Below, piece by piece: positions 26,636-33,944 of a stretch of DNA of 64,000 bases; position 1 is the stretch's first letter, and each line of letters begins with the position of its first letter. A program made the translations under genes and the position numbers. Below the pieces are notes generated by a model. It did no database searches, was not told where the DNA came from, and was given only the letters and a program-made list of their open reading frames with translations. This DNA comes from a virus: IMG/VR virus record IMGVR_UViG_3300035180_001344, positions 1-64,000 of that record, one strand, 5' to 3'.

Positions 26636-27077
26636 CGTCAGCAATTGAAATTGATAAGTTTAACCCTGTTGTTCGCTTGATTCTTGGCATCCATTTGAAG
26701 AAGTTTTTGCCATGCGTCATACGGTGGTCATTGTGATGTTCCCAAGTGTGCACCATTTCATGAACTAAGATGGAAAGCAACAATCTACGCGAAGTAAGGG
26801 TTGGTTGAATGGTAATTTTTACATTTCCATATTTTCTGGGATGTGCCCATGCATATGTAGTGTGGTGTTTTACCAATGTTATTGTCTTTGGTTTAGGTAG
26901 TTTACCATAAAACACCGCAACATTCAACATTCTCCACCAATATTTGATTATTCGTTCTGAAACTACAACTGGTTGCTTACCTCTTGCCCGAAGGTGATGT
27001 TTTATGCGCAACCTTGCCGCGTGATGGTCCAGAATCACAATAAATTCCAAGTTGAGTTTCAGCAGTGAACCGATCAC
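26619..27077 (-). CDS. SprT-like zinc metalloprotease
   Basis: The protein has LVHEMVHTWEHHNDHRMTHG, giving HExxH and the downstream His pair of SprT/Spartan proteases, with an upstream WWRMLNVAVFYGKLP typical of the family. In cells these degrade DNA-protein crosslinks. The longest frame starts at GTG 27077 and overlaps the primase 3' end by about 101 bases. No better start exists before the conserved domain, so the N-terminus is uncertain. Confidence 0.75.
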   Translation of the reverse strand: MIGSLLKLNLEFIVILDHHAARLRIKHHLRARGKQPVVVSERIIKYWWRMLNVAVFYGKLPKPKTITLVKHHTTYAWAHPRKYGNVKITIQPTLTSRRLLLSILVHEMVHTWEHHNDHRMTHGKNFFKWMPRIKRTTGLNLSISIADDEHLR

Positions 27078-28041
27078 TACTGGTATGTTGGATGATTGTC
27101 ATTCTCGTGTACAACTCGCCGTATTTCAGTATTGCATCGTTAACATCCTTGCACGAGCCAATATCAGGAGTGCTGATAGCCCATCCAAGATCCAACGCCT
27201 GCTTTGCTAACAAATGACCATCACCGAACTTATCCGGAATTACCACTTTTGGTCTTGTGGACATGTTAATCCACCGAACCTGATTAGGGGTCATTTTATT
27301 ACCGTATACTGCCACACCTTCAAGATGAAACGCATCAAACCATCCCTCTACAATATATAGTGGATCTTCAACATAACGTTCGATTTGTTCGTATCCGTTT
27401 AGAATGCTCTCACGCGCCACATTTGGACTCAAATACTTCTTCACGTGCATGTCGGTTAAATCTCGACCTTGCCAGAACACCAATTTGTTACCCTTATATG
27501 TTGGAATGATTAGACGTCCGTACCACCGACTGTTGTCAGGATGGTCGGCTTTGGCGACCAAGTAGAATGGATATTTCTTCCAATCTACCTTACGGCTTGC
27601 CAGGTATTCAATTGCATATTGTGCAAAGTCATCAGTTGGATCATCCGTTAACTTGTAGAAGAAAGACGGAAAATGAATCTCTGCTGGCTCAATGCTGACG
27701 TAAGATGCTGCTTTTGACGGGATCCCACCAGCTTCCCGCAGTTCCAAACCATGATACAAAGCAGCTTGCCAATCCGTCTCTGGAATCCCAAATGCTTCCA
27801 ATACTGAGACCATATCATGTGGCATTGTTTCATGCTTCGTGGGGTCGTATCCAGCGCCAAGCCCACAGTTGAAGCAATTGTATCCAACAGTCTCACCGGT
27901 AAATTTGAAGCCAGCTCTTTTACCCTTTTTACCGTGATCCCCACAGACCTTACACAACACAGCATAGAATCCCTGGCCATTTGACCGAGAAGGTAGATTG
28001 ATGTGTTGTCTAATGATTTGTTGTAGGGTGGGAGATTCCAT
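26977..28041 (-). CDS. DNA primase, gp61-like
   Basis: The 354-residue protein (ATG 28041 behind AAGGTGG) starts with a zinc ribbon, C30-x2-C33 and C56-x2-C59. It has a TOPRIM-like YIVEGWFDAF near 230. This is the layout of phage primases that lay RNA primers for the DnaB-type helicase. Downstream it overlaps the SprT-like gene. Confidence 0.85.
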   Translation of the reverse strand: MESPTLQQIIRQHINLPSRSNGQGFYAVLCKVCGDHGKKGKRAGFKFTGETVGYNCFNCGLGAGYDPTKHETMPHDMVSVLEAFGIPETDWQAALYHGLELREAGGIPSKAASYVSIEPAEIHFPSFFYKLTDDPTDDFAQYAIEYLASRKVDWKKYPFYLVAKADHPDNSRWYGRLIIPTYKGNKLVFWQGRDLTDMHVKKYLSPNVARESILNGYEQIERYVEDPLYIVEGWFDAFHLEGVAVYGNKMTPNQVRWINMSTRPKVVIPDKFGDGHLLAKQALDLGWAISTPDIGSCKDVNDAILKYGELYTRMTIIQHTSSDRFTAETQLGIYCDSGPSRGKVAHKTSPSGKR

Positions 28042-28073
28042 AGCTTCCACCTTACATCATTTCCTAATAACGG

Positions 28074-28886
28074 TCAATCAGTTGCTGCTTTCTTCAACTT
28101 GTCTGTTGCACGAGCTGGACCCTTACGATAGCCCTTTGGGTTTGGTGCTTTTGGTGCTTTTGGTGCTTTTGGTGGAGGGTCTAATTTTGCCAAGAGCTTT
28201 GTTGCATCTTCCAACACCTTTTTGGTTGAGACAATCAATTCCTGCTTGTCTTCTGCTGCCTCTTTTTTAGACATGATTGCGACCATATTTTCAAGGCGAA
28301 CCTTAATCTCAGGTGTTTGCATCCACATATCTTCACCCTTGACAATTCGGTTGAATTCATCTTGTGACAAGAATGGGATATAGATGTCCTCTGCAAGCGC
28401 CTGAAACCATTTCACTGTTGCTTCAAGTTCAGACACCATTTCATTGCCTTTACCAATCAGTCCACCGTTGAAGTTGTGGAACATCATGACACAGTGCTCA
28501 TTCACTACCATCTCGTCTCCCGACAGGAAGATTAGCGTTCCCAGTGAGTGTGCCATACTTTCCAACACAGTAACAATCTTTGCAGCTGAATTGGTCATAG
28601 CGTTGATTAGTTGCACACCGGTATCCAACTGTCCACCAGGGGTGTTAAGGTGGATAAAGATCACATCTGCTGAACTTGCTGTTGTGATCTTGTGAATCAT
28701 GTCGGTGTAACCTTCTGGTTCACCAATCGCTTTGCTCAGATAAAAATGTGTATGTTGTGCAGAAAATACTTGATCAAACTGCTTGTACGGTTTCTTTTCC
28801 AGCTCTCCAAAAGGAAATTTGAGGTCATCTTGGTCTTCTTCTTCATCATGCTGACGAGGCTTTGCATAGACGGTTTTGTATCTCAT
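28074..28886 (-). CDS. ClpP-like serine protease
   Basis: The 270-residue protein has the ClpP/crotonase-like core. LNTPGGQLDTG aligns with the oxyanion region, SMAHSLGTLIFLSG contains the nucleophile Ser, and VMMFHNFNGG contains the catalytic His. The third acidic residue is not obvious. Extra N- and C-terminal parts are unlike host ClpP; the tail has an APKAPKAP repeat. ClpP homologues serve as prohead proteases in some phages. It lies 1 kb downstream of the tmRNA, so a role in degrading tagged proteins is also possible. Confidence 0.82.
   Translation of the reverse strand: MRYKTVYAKPRQHDEEEDQDDLKFPFGELEKKPYKQFDQVFSAQHTHFYLSKAIGEPEGYTDMIHKITTASSADVIFIHLNTPGGQLDTGVQLINAMTNSAAKIVTVLESMAHSLGTLIFLSGDEMVVNEHCVMMFHNFNGGLIGKGNEMVSELEATVKWFQALAEDIYIPFLSQDEFNRIVKGEDMWMQTPEIKVRLENMVAIMSKKEAAEDKQELIVSTKKVLEDATKLLAKLDPPPKAPKAPKAPNPKGYRKGPARATDKLKKAATD
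28138..28171. repeat. 9-base tandem repeat in the ClpP-like gene
   Basis: Three to four tandem copies of TTTGGTGCT on the plus strand encode the Ala-Pro-Lys repeat in the C-terminal tail. Such repeats are prone to slippage. Confidence 0.7.
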
Positions 28887-28944
28887 ATGTCTCCCTATGT
28901 TATGACAATTCACCCGTATTTACTGCAACACTGCCAGGGGGAAC

Positions 28945-29835
28945 TTAGGTAAACTGGTGAGGGGCAAATCCAATAATATCCTTAGGTCGAATTCCACTAA
29001 GAATCAATTGTTTGATAGCATCCGCAATTGAATGGCCTGTCACAATGTTATCATCAACAATCATTACGTACGCATCTCGTAGCGCCGATGAGTTAGGATT
29101 ATCACTCATTTGGATTGTGTTATAGTATGCCCTTCCATATAAGGATTGAGGAGCATCCATTTGTTTCTTGCGTGAATATGTTTTCAATGCTTTTTCAGCA
29201 GCAATGCGTTGAGTTTCAAGCTTTTCCCATGCATCAACGTCGTCTCGTTCGGCTGCTGCATCAACTTGGGCAACTAACGCATTATATTTTGCCTTCTCCG
29301 CAGCAAAATCATATGCGACACCTCTTTGATTCCTTACCAAGTGGTGTGAAAGTGACGGATATGGATTCTTCTTAAATGCGTCAACAATTTGAGCTCCTGA
29401 CAGTTTTGAAATCGCCGCTGCAACCAGTTGAGGAGTTGGTGATGAAGACGGCATCGGAACAACGATGAATTTACCAGTTCGCATCCAATTTTGGAACTGT
29501 GAAACAGCGACTCGCGATTGCTCCCACTTGTGATTCATTGTTTTGGTAGAAGTTCGCTGTGCGACTGATATTGCGTCGTTGATCATATCCTCAACGTCTT
29601 GTATCCGCTCTTCATTGCCAGCTCGTAATTTTAGCCGATCTTGTACAGGGAGATTGTCCTTTGTTGGTTCCTGAAATGCGTATACCACATATACGTCACG
29701 AACCTCTGGTGGGATTCCTGCTTGCTTAAATATCACCTCTTCTTCGGGTGTAGGAAGTACACGAACGCGGTGAGCTGCCACATTGGGTTTGAATTTAAGA
29801 GCATCACTGGGTGAAAGTAGTTCAAGCAATAACAT
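28945..29835 (-). CDS. phosphoribosyltransferase-domain protein
   Basis: I chose ATG 29835 with CAGGA upstream. The 296-residue protein has a C-terminal PRPP-binding loop, YVMIVDDNIVTGHSIADA, and an upstream IVVPMPSSS typical of ComF-like type I PRTases. The helical insertion near 175-235 is unusual. The substrate is unknown. It lies between tmRNA and ClpP-like genes. A late TATAAATA motif is 23 bases upstream. Confidence 0.7.
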   Translation of the reverse strand: MLLLELLSPSDALKFKPNVAAHRVRVLPTPEEEVIFKQAGIPPEVRDVYVVYAFQEPTKDNLPVQDRLKLRAGNEERIQDVEDMINDAISVAQRTSTKTMNHKWEQSRVAVSQFQNWMRTGKFIVVPMPSSSPTPQLVAAAISKLSGAQIVDAFKKNPYPSLSHHLVRNQRGVAYDFAAEKAKYNALVAQVDAAAERDDVDAWEKLETQRIAAEKALKTYSRKKQMDAPQSLYGRAYYNTIQMSDNPNSSALRDAYVMIVDDNIVTGHSIADAIKQLILSGIRPKDIIGFAPHQFT

Positions 29836-29857
29836 ACGTAAGTCCTGTTGATTCACG

Positions 29858-29865
29858 TATTTATA
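29858..29865 (-). promoter_or_regulatory. T4-late-like promoter TATAAATA
   Basis: Exact TATAAATA on the minus strand, 23 bases upstream of ATG 29835. Confidence 0.6.
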
Positions 29866-29881
29866 AGATCAATAACGGAAA

Positions 29882-29901
29882 GGGGCGCCCGAAAGCGCCC
29901 C
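29882..29901 (-). terminator. terminator after the tmRNA
   Basis: A perfect 7-bp GC stem (GGGGCGC with GCGCCCC), loop of 6, followed by TTTCCGTT on the minus strand, at the end of the tmRNA coding piece. Confidence 0.75.
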
Positions 29902-29954
29902 GATCTTGGATGATTTGATGAGAAGGTTATCCTGACCTCCCGCCGTACAGGTTT

Positions 29955-29987
29955 TTAAGCTGCGAGGGCGTAAACGTTTTCGTTTGC
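29955..29987 (-). other. tmRNA proteolysis-tag reading frame
   Basis: Ten codons plus TAA encode A-N-E-N-V-Y-A-L-A-A. The E. coli tag is ANDENYALAA, so the ClpX-recognised LAA end is kept. Confidence 0.92.
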
Positions 29988-30274
29988 GTTTATGTGTTTT
30001 GCTTGATTAACGGTCATCGCCTACCGTGTTGTCCACTTCAATACTCACCGCCCAATCGATAGCCTGGTCGCCCCCATCAAAAAGACTCTTATCCTGATCA
30101 CGCCACCTTGGTGACAAACTGTAATTAAACAAGTTTAGCGGCGGTATGTAATCGTCCCACTGTTCCAATCAAAATCCTTTTGGTGGAGGCGGCGGGAATC
30201 GAACCCGCGTCTTGAACTCTTTCTATCTGCTTCTTTCTTCAAGATTGCTCTTAAAGCTTTCACAACAGTAATGG

Positions 30275-30304
30275 TATTTACTCTGATTCGTCAGAAAAAG
30301 TCAA
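30275..30304 (-). promoter_or_regulatory. sigma70-like/late-like promoter for tmRNA
   Basis: TTGACT (30299-30304) and TAAATA (30275-30280), spacer 18, on the minus strand just upstream of the tmRNA acceptor piece. TAAATA also resembles the late motif. Confidence 0.55.
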
Positions 30305-30475
30305 CATCTCACGAACTTGCTGCTTGCCAGCATCTCGTTGATGTTTGTGAAGTTGTCGTTTGATTCGACGCCTTGCGGTGCGTATGTGTTTTCTAACATC
30401 AGCAGCGTGTGTATCACCAAGTTGATCAAACTGTTCTTGCAGCAATTGTTCTTTCTTGTCCAATGGAACCTTCAT
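30278..30475 (-). CDS. small basic hypothetical protein
   Basis: The 65-residue protein (ATG 30475 behind GGAGAC) is highly basic in the middle (RKHIRTARRRIKRQLHKHQR) and acidic at the end. It might bind nucleic acid. It overlaps the ATP-grasp gene by 50 bases. Confidence 0.55.
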   Translation of the reverse strand: MKVPLDKKEQLLQEQFDQLGDTHAADVRKHIRTARRRIKRQLHKHQRDAGKQQVREMLTFSDESE

Positions 30476-31448
30476 TGAAAGTCTCCTCAACTGTAAAAAA
30501 CGTGATCATCTTCTCATCATTAGGATCGTGTTGACTTTGAACAATTGGACAATCATCACATGTCCATTTATAATCGCAGTCGTACTCGCCCCAGTAATCC
30601 CTTGTGCCAATACATCCAGCTTTAAGGATTCGCTCGTATGCTGGTGTATCGGGATCCGGAACAATCTCGTCGTCATTGAACGCGCATTCCAAAGCGTCAA
30701 CGAGCTTTTGGATGTCAGCAGCATAGAAGCCACATGAGTTTAGCGTGTTGATTTCAACAATTTTGATTCCATCAGGTGTATCACAAACGTCAATAACAAA
30801 CGCTTCATGCGGTTCCCATTCGGCTACACGAAGCTTCACATATTCATCGAACCGGACATCAACCTCGTCGCTGTACATCACCTTATCACCGCGTTTGTAC
30901 AGCGACTTCGTCACAATCTTGCCCTTGACAATCCAAAACCGGTATTCAGCAAAGATCACTTTCGGATTACAAACCTGCACCAGTGTGTCTTTTGTCAATG
31001 AGTTGCCGTAATCATGCTCCAACACAACAACTTTGCGCTTCCACTCGTAGAATTCGTCCTTAGTAAACACATTACCAGCGAATACCTTGCTGTCTTCAAT
31101 GGGACGAATGAACATCAACTCTTGATCAAAGTTGACATCCTTGAACGCACATACTTGTGCGTCTGCATTGAGCATATGTTCGCCCCAGTGCTGCATTTGA
31201 ACGGTAAAGTTCTCTTGTTCGAGGTCAAACACACCTGGCTCCCACTGATACTTATTCGCCGCGTGACGCAGGGAATACGACCCCATACAAATAGCGTTAT
31301 AGTGGGATAATTCAGGTTCAGGAATGAGCTCACCAACAAACGGTACAACCTTGTGGATTGAGTACGGGAGCTCCATTCGTTCGAGGGTGTCAAGGAGTAC
31401 TTGGTACGCCTCCTCGTTGAACAGGTTGTTTTGTAGAATCCAATGCAT
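30426..31448 (-). CDS. ATP-grasp domain protein (R2K clade type)
   Basis: The 340-residue protein has an ATP-grasp C-terminal part with AFVIDVCDTPDG and KIVEINTLNSCGFY, where the Glu and Asn would bind metal. Preceding strands (VIFAEYRFWIVKGKIVT) fit the fold. Such R2K-type ATP-grasp proteins are common in phages, and their substrates are unknown. It overlaps DUF1289 upstream and the small basic gene downstream. Confidence 0.7.
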   Translation of the reverse strand: MHWILQNNLFNEEAYQVLLDTLERMELPYSIHKVVPFVGELIPEPELSHYNAICMGSYSLRHAANKYQWEPGVFDLEQENFTVQMQHWGEHMLNADAQVCAFKDVNFDQELMFIRPIEDSKVFAGNVFTKDEFYEWKRKVVVLEHDYGNSLTKDTLVQVCNPKVIFAEYRFWIVKGKIVTKSLYKRGDKVMYSDEVDVRFDEYVKLRVAEWEPHEAFVIDVCDTPDGIKIVEINTLNSCGFYAADIQKLVDALECAFNDDEIVPDPDTPAYERILKAGCIGTRDYWGEYDCDYKWTCDDCPIVQSQHDPNDEKMITFFTVEETFNEGSIGQERTIAARTV

Positions 31449-31650
31449 CTTTGCTCCGTTGTATTAGTTGTACCAATGTCTGACGCTTTTGATCATCAGA
31501 CATTGTACGCCAGTTTGTAATTTCTTCTAACGTACGATAGCACCCACTACAAATTCGATCAACTGGATCAATTTTACACTTCTTGATGCATGGACTCTGG
31601 ACAAGTGTGGGGGTCAAGTTTAGATGTCCAACCGTATTGTAATGGTTCAT
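31390..31650 (-). CDS. DUF1289 protein
   Basis: The 86-residue protein has SPCIKKCKIDPVDRICSGCY, then RTLEEITNWRTMSDDQKRQ, a full match to the DUF1289 pattern (four Cys, small Fe-S or zinc-type proteins of proteobacteria). The ATG at 31650 is in frame with the small ORF upstream, separated only by two TAG codons. Its 3' end overlaps the ATP-grasp start. Confidence 0.8.
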   Translation of the reverse strand: MNHYNTVGHLNLTPTLVQSPCIKKCKIDPVDRICSGCYRTLEEITNWRTMSDDQKRQTLVQLIQRSKDALDSTKQPVQRGGVPSTP

Positions 31651-31794
31651 GTTCTACAAACGTAAGAATTGAATTAACTAACTCAAAGCAAGTAGGACAA
31701 AAACCCGCCGGCCTCGTGTCTCTCCAAGAGTATTTGTTTGTGGGATTTTAATTTCACCACCAGCTACTTTATGGGATTCAAGCCAGGTAATCAT
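31574..31794 (-). pseudogene. small Cys-motif gene with apparent -1 frameshift or amber codons
   Basis: An ORF begins at ATG 31794 in an ATGA overlap with the AdoMet decarboxylase-like stop and runs 38 codons to TAG (31678-31680). In the -1 frame a protein-like sequence continues (GFCPTCFELVNS, then HTCPESMHQEV) to TAA at 31574-31576. A -1 shift in the GAGAGACACGAGG area would join them into about 70 residues. Alternatively the first frame runs on through two TAG codons into DUF1289. It could be a damaged gene, programmed frameshift, amber read-through or sequence error. Confidence 0.45.
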
Positions 31795-32150
31795 GCTTGT
31801 CGGTAAACAAAGTGTTCTTTCATAGACGTCGGCGCAAAATAATCTCGTACGCATTGCTTCGCAATTTCGATATCAAATTCCTTGCACGAGAAAATATCAA
31901 AGTATGCTGTACCGTCAAGTTCCATAAAGTGACCACAAATATTACTAGTAGTGATCAACTGAACAAGACTATATCCTTGCTTTGGATCACCAGGAAGTAG
32001 GTATTCTATAATTGGTTCTCCGTGTGCAATCATGTCAATACGCTTAACCAAGTCTTTTGCAAACGTCTTGATTTCCAATTTGCTCTTGATACCGTCATTA
32101 CAACCAGCACAATCTAGCATGAGGTGATAACCCCAAGACTTTGTGTTCAT
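31791..32150 (-). CDS. S-adenosylmethionine decarboxylase-like protein (SpeD-type)
   Basis: The 119-residue protein has LVQLITTSNICGHFMELDG then AYFDIFSCKEFD, the arrangement of SpeD/SpeH proenzymes, in which a Ser becomes the pyruvoyl group and a Cys acts in catalysis. The usual ESH reads TSN, so self-cleavage chemistry may differ. It would make decarboxylated AdoMet for spermidine, which helps pack DNA. It overlaps Acb1 by ATGA. Confidence 0.65.
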   Translation of the reverse strand: MNTKSWGYHLMLDCAGCNDGIKSKLEIKTFAKDLVKRIDMIAHGEPIIEYLLPGDPKQGYSLVQLITTSNICGHFMELDGTAYFDIFSCKEFDIEIAKQCVRDYFAPTSMKEHFVYRQA

Positions 32151-32674
32151 TTCTTTCCCTTTGTTTTGTCAGCCCAGTCGAGATCTAAATCTTCGCTGTA
32201 CTCTTCAACAATCTTGATTTCTTTGACAGCATCTTTGATATCAGGTAGCTTTGTTTCATCCATATCACCAATATCGTACGACAATGTGATATGAGTTTTA
32301 TAGTCAGGGAAATCGTACGTAGCGTCGTGCTCTTTCATCAGTTTTTCATGACGAGCGTTCAACTTATCACAGGTGAACTTCATCACCAAACACCGCGTTG
32401 TATCTTCATCGCGGAGTTTGCCTCGTGATTCCCACACTTCCAACTTTGTTGGTGTGCCAATCCAAGCTGGATCAATCTTACCAAGCGGTTCATAATCAGG
32501 ACAATGCTTGCGACTGTACAAAACAGTGCAGTGCATTTTATCCGTCTTCAAACCGTTTGGAATATCATTGTCTACTATGTATTTGGCAACTGCGTCAGTC
32601 GTGCTTTTGTCAAAGTTTACTGCTGCGTACGTTCCTTTTGTTTGTTCTTGTTCTAATAGGTCTTGTACTTTCAT
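32147..32674 (-). CDS. acb1: Acb1-like 2H phosphodiesterase (anti-CBASS)
   Basis: The 175-residue protein has the two HxT motifs of the 2H family, MHCTVLYSRKH (H48, T50) and YKTHITLSYD (H128, T130). The surrounding YAAVNF, KLEVWES, RCLVMKF, HDATYDFPDY and EEYSEDLDLDW match the T4 57B/Acb1 pattern as I remember it. Acb1 cleaves cyclic di- and trinucleotide signals, blocking CBASS defence. It acts in the host cytoplasm early in infection. Confidence 0.82.
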   Translation of the reverse strand: MKVQDLLEQEQTKGTYAAVNFDKSTTDAVAKYIVDNDIPNGLKTDKMHCTVLYSRKHCPDYEPLGKIDPAWIGTPTKLEVWESRGKLRDEDTTRCLVMKFTCDKLNARHEKLMKEHDATYDFPDYKTHITLSYDIGDMDETKLPDIKDAVKEIKIVEEYSEDLDLDWADKTKGKK

Positions 32675-32685
32675 CGATTTCCTTG

Positions 32686-33753
32686 TTATGTCACGGGTTC
32701 AAACCCTGTGAGGCCCTCTTTTAATGTGTTGGGCACCACAGCTTGTCCATACATCCAGTGGGAAACTGTGGTCACGTGACCTTTGCGTACGTATTTACCA
32801 ACATTCTGTTTGAAGTGAATGAAGTGAAATGGCTCGTCGATTCGAACAACGTACCCTTCAATTTCACCACCTTCGGCAACACGCACCTTCTTGTACGCTT
32901 CGTATGCATCTTCAATTGCCTTCTTGTCATACACACCCCAGTAAATTACTGGGCACGGTGTAACTCCAAGGAGCTCGAACCATTGAAGCGTGTCTTTCCA
33001 CGTCAAAATGCAGTTCTTATCGTCCCAAATCGCAAACCCGTAAGCGTATGTGATAAGATCCTTGTATTGGATTGAATGCTTGGCAAACACGTTTTCCACG
33101 TTAACTCGCCATCCGTCGGGAATGTCTGATTGGATTCGACCATGGAACGCTCGGATCCAGTTCCGCGATGGGTGACCACCAGACGTAACAGAGCGAGCAT
33201 GGATGTGGTCGTTATACATCGACGTGTTTTCACCATCGAGCTTTTCCATCACAACAACCATCCTACCGTCAAATACATTGACGTCAGGCATCATCCGGTC
33301 ATCATCGTGCATACCAGGAGACCACGGCAGGTGGAATGTTCGTGGGTATTTGACGTGTTGGTCAAACAAATCAAGAACACCGCCTTGTCCCAGTACCTTC
33401 TGGACACTTTCGTCATTGAACAGTTCACCTCGCAGCCGACGCCCAGTTTCAAGGATCACGTTGCCCCACTTATCGTACACCGTGTCGTCGTACATGTGCT
33501 CGGGAATAACTGGCTTGGTGATCCCAGCGTGCTGCCGAATGTCCTCAACAGAGATTGAAGTCATTTCACAAGCCATGTGATGTTCGGCACACACAGAAGC
33601 GCCGTTGTTGAGGTAGTAACCTCCATCAGAAAAAAGACGGCGTTCGAGTATGTGATGGGCATCAACTGCCGGCTCACCGCACACTACACATTTGTGATTG
33701 TCACGAGCGAAAACGCCTTCTCGGAAAGCGTCTCGCGTCATTAAGGTATTCAT
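32686..33753 (-). CDS. HNH nuclease-RNA ligase fusion
   Basis: Residues 1-65 form an HNH-like module: CVVC (C22, C25), AHH (H33/H34) and CAEHH (C55, H58/H59). From about 160 on lies an RNA ligase/nucleotidyltransferase domain with MEKLDGENTSMY (nucleophile K171) and later EGYVVRIDEP (motif IV) and FHFIHFKQNVGKYV (motif V). RNA ligases repair host-cleaved tRNAs. The fusion with HNH is unusual. The last 11 residues are encoded by DNA resembling a tRNA T-arm. Confidence 0.8.
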   Translation of the reverse strand: MNTLMTRDAFREGVFARDNHKCVVCGEPAVDAHHILERRLFSDGGYYLNNGASVCAEHHMACEMTSISVEDIRQHAGITKPVIPEHMYDDTVYDKWGNVILETGRRLRGELFNDESVQKVLGQGGVLDLFDQHVKYPRTFHLPWSPGMHDDDRMMPDVNVFDGRMVVVMEKLDGENTSMYNDHIHARSVTSGGHPSRNWIRAFHGRIQSDIPDGWRVNVENVFAKHSIQYKDLITYAYGFAIWDDKNCILTWKDTLQWFELLGVTPCPVIYWGVYDKKAIEDAYEAYKKVRVAEGGEIEGYVVRIDEPFHFIHFKQNVGKYVRKGHVTTVSHWMYGQAVVPNTLKEGLTGFEPVT

Positions 33754-33776
33754 GATGACTCCAAGTTATTACTGTT

Positions 33777-33805
33777 ACGATACAGCAATCAGGGGCAAGA
33801 GTCAA
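33777..33805 (-). promoter_or_regulatory. sigma70-like promoter TTGACT-17-TATCGT
   Basis: TTGACT (33800-33805) and TATCGT (33777-33782) on the minus strand, 17-base spacer, 24 bases upstream of the HNH-RNA ligase start. The -35 box abuts the stop codon of the small zinc-type gene. Confidence 0.65.
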
Positions 33806-33806
33806 C

Positions 33807-33944
33807 TCAATAATAACTGCTGGTGTCTGTTAGTTGCCCACACCGTTTACAACGGCGCTCGGCCCATATACTATCAGGGTCGTTGAGAGGACCCCAGGCA
33901 TGGATATTGAATGTGCAGAGCAACCTTCCAAAGAACCACTTCAT
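33807..33944 (-). CDS. small DUF1660-like zinc-type protein
   Basis: A 45-codon ORF starts in an ATGA overlap with the DHFR stop. The product begins MKWFFGRLLCTFNIHAW and has RRCKRCGQ near the end, so a Cys/His-x-x-Cys-x2-Cys zinc site is likely. This is the pattern of small prophage proteins (DUF1660: LLCxLFGHKW..CxRCG). Confidence 0.65.
   Translation of the reverse strand: MKWFFGRLLCTFNIHAWGPLNDPDSIWAERRCKRCGQLTDTSSYY

Larger units (their letters stand above)
29882..30265 (-). ncRNA. ssrA: circularly permuted (two-piece) tmRNA
   Basis: Reading the minus strand, the acceptor piece comes first: a T-arm GCGGG-TTCGATT-CCCGC, then CGCCTCC, A and an encoded CCA ending at 30181. Downstream, the coding piece starts at 30075 with GGGGGCG, which pairs with CGCCTCC over 7 bp. 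It continues with a D-domain-like ACCAGGCTATCGATTGGG and the tag ORF at 29987-29955: GCA start, product ANENVYALAA, stop TAA. The arrangement with the 3' half before the 5' half is the permuted form known from alphaproteobacteria, some betaproteobacteria and cyanobacteria. tmRNA with SmpB frees stalled ribosomes and tags proteins for ClpXP. The exact 5' end and processing sites are inferred. Confidence 0.9.

Noticed and set aside
32691-32712. tRNA T-arm-like sequence (ACGGG-TTCAAAC-CCTGT) at the end of the HNH-RNA ligase gene
   Set aside because: No acceptor, D-arm or anticodon arm lies around it on either strand, so it is not a tRNA. It could be a relic, but chance is not excluded.
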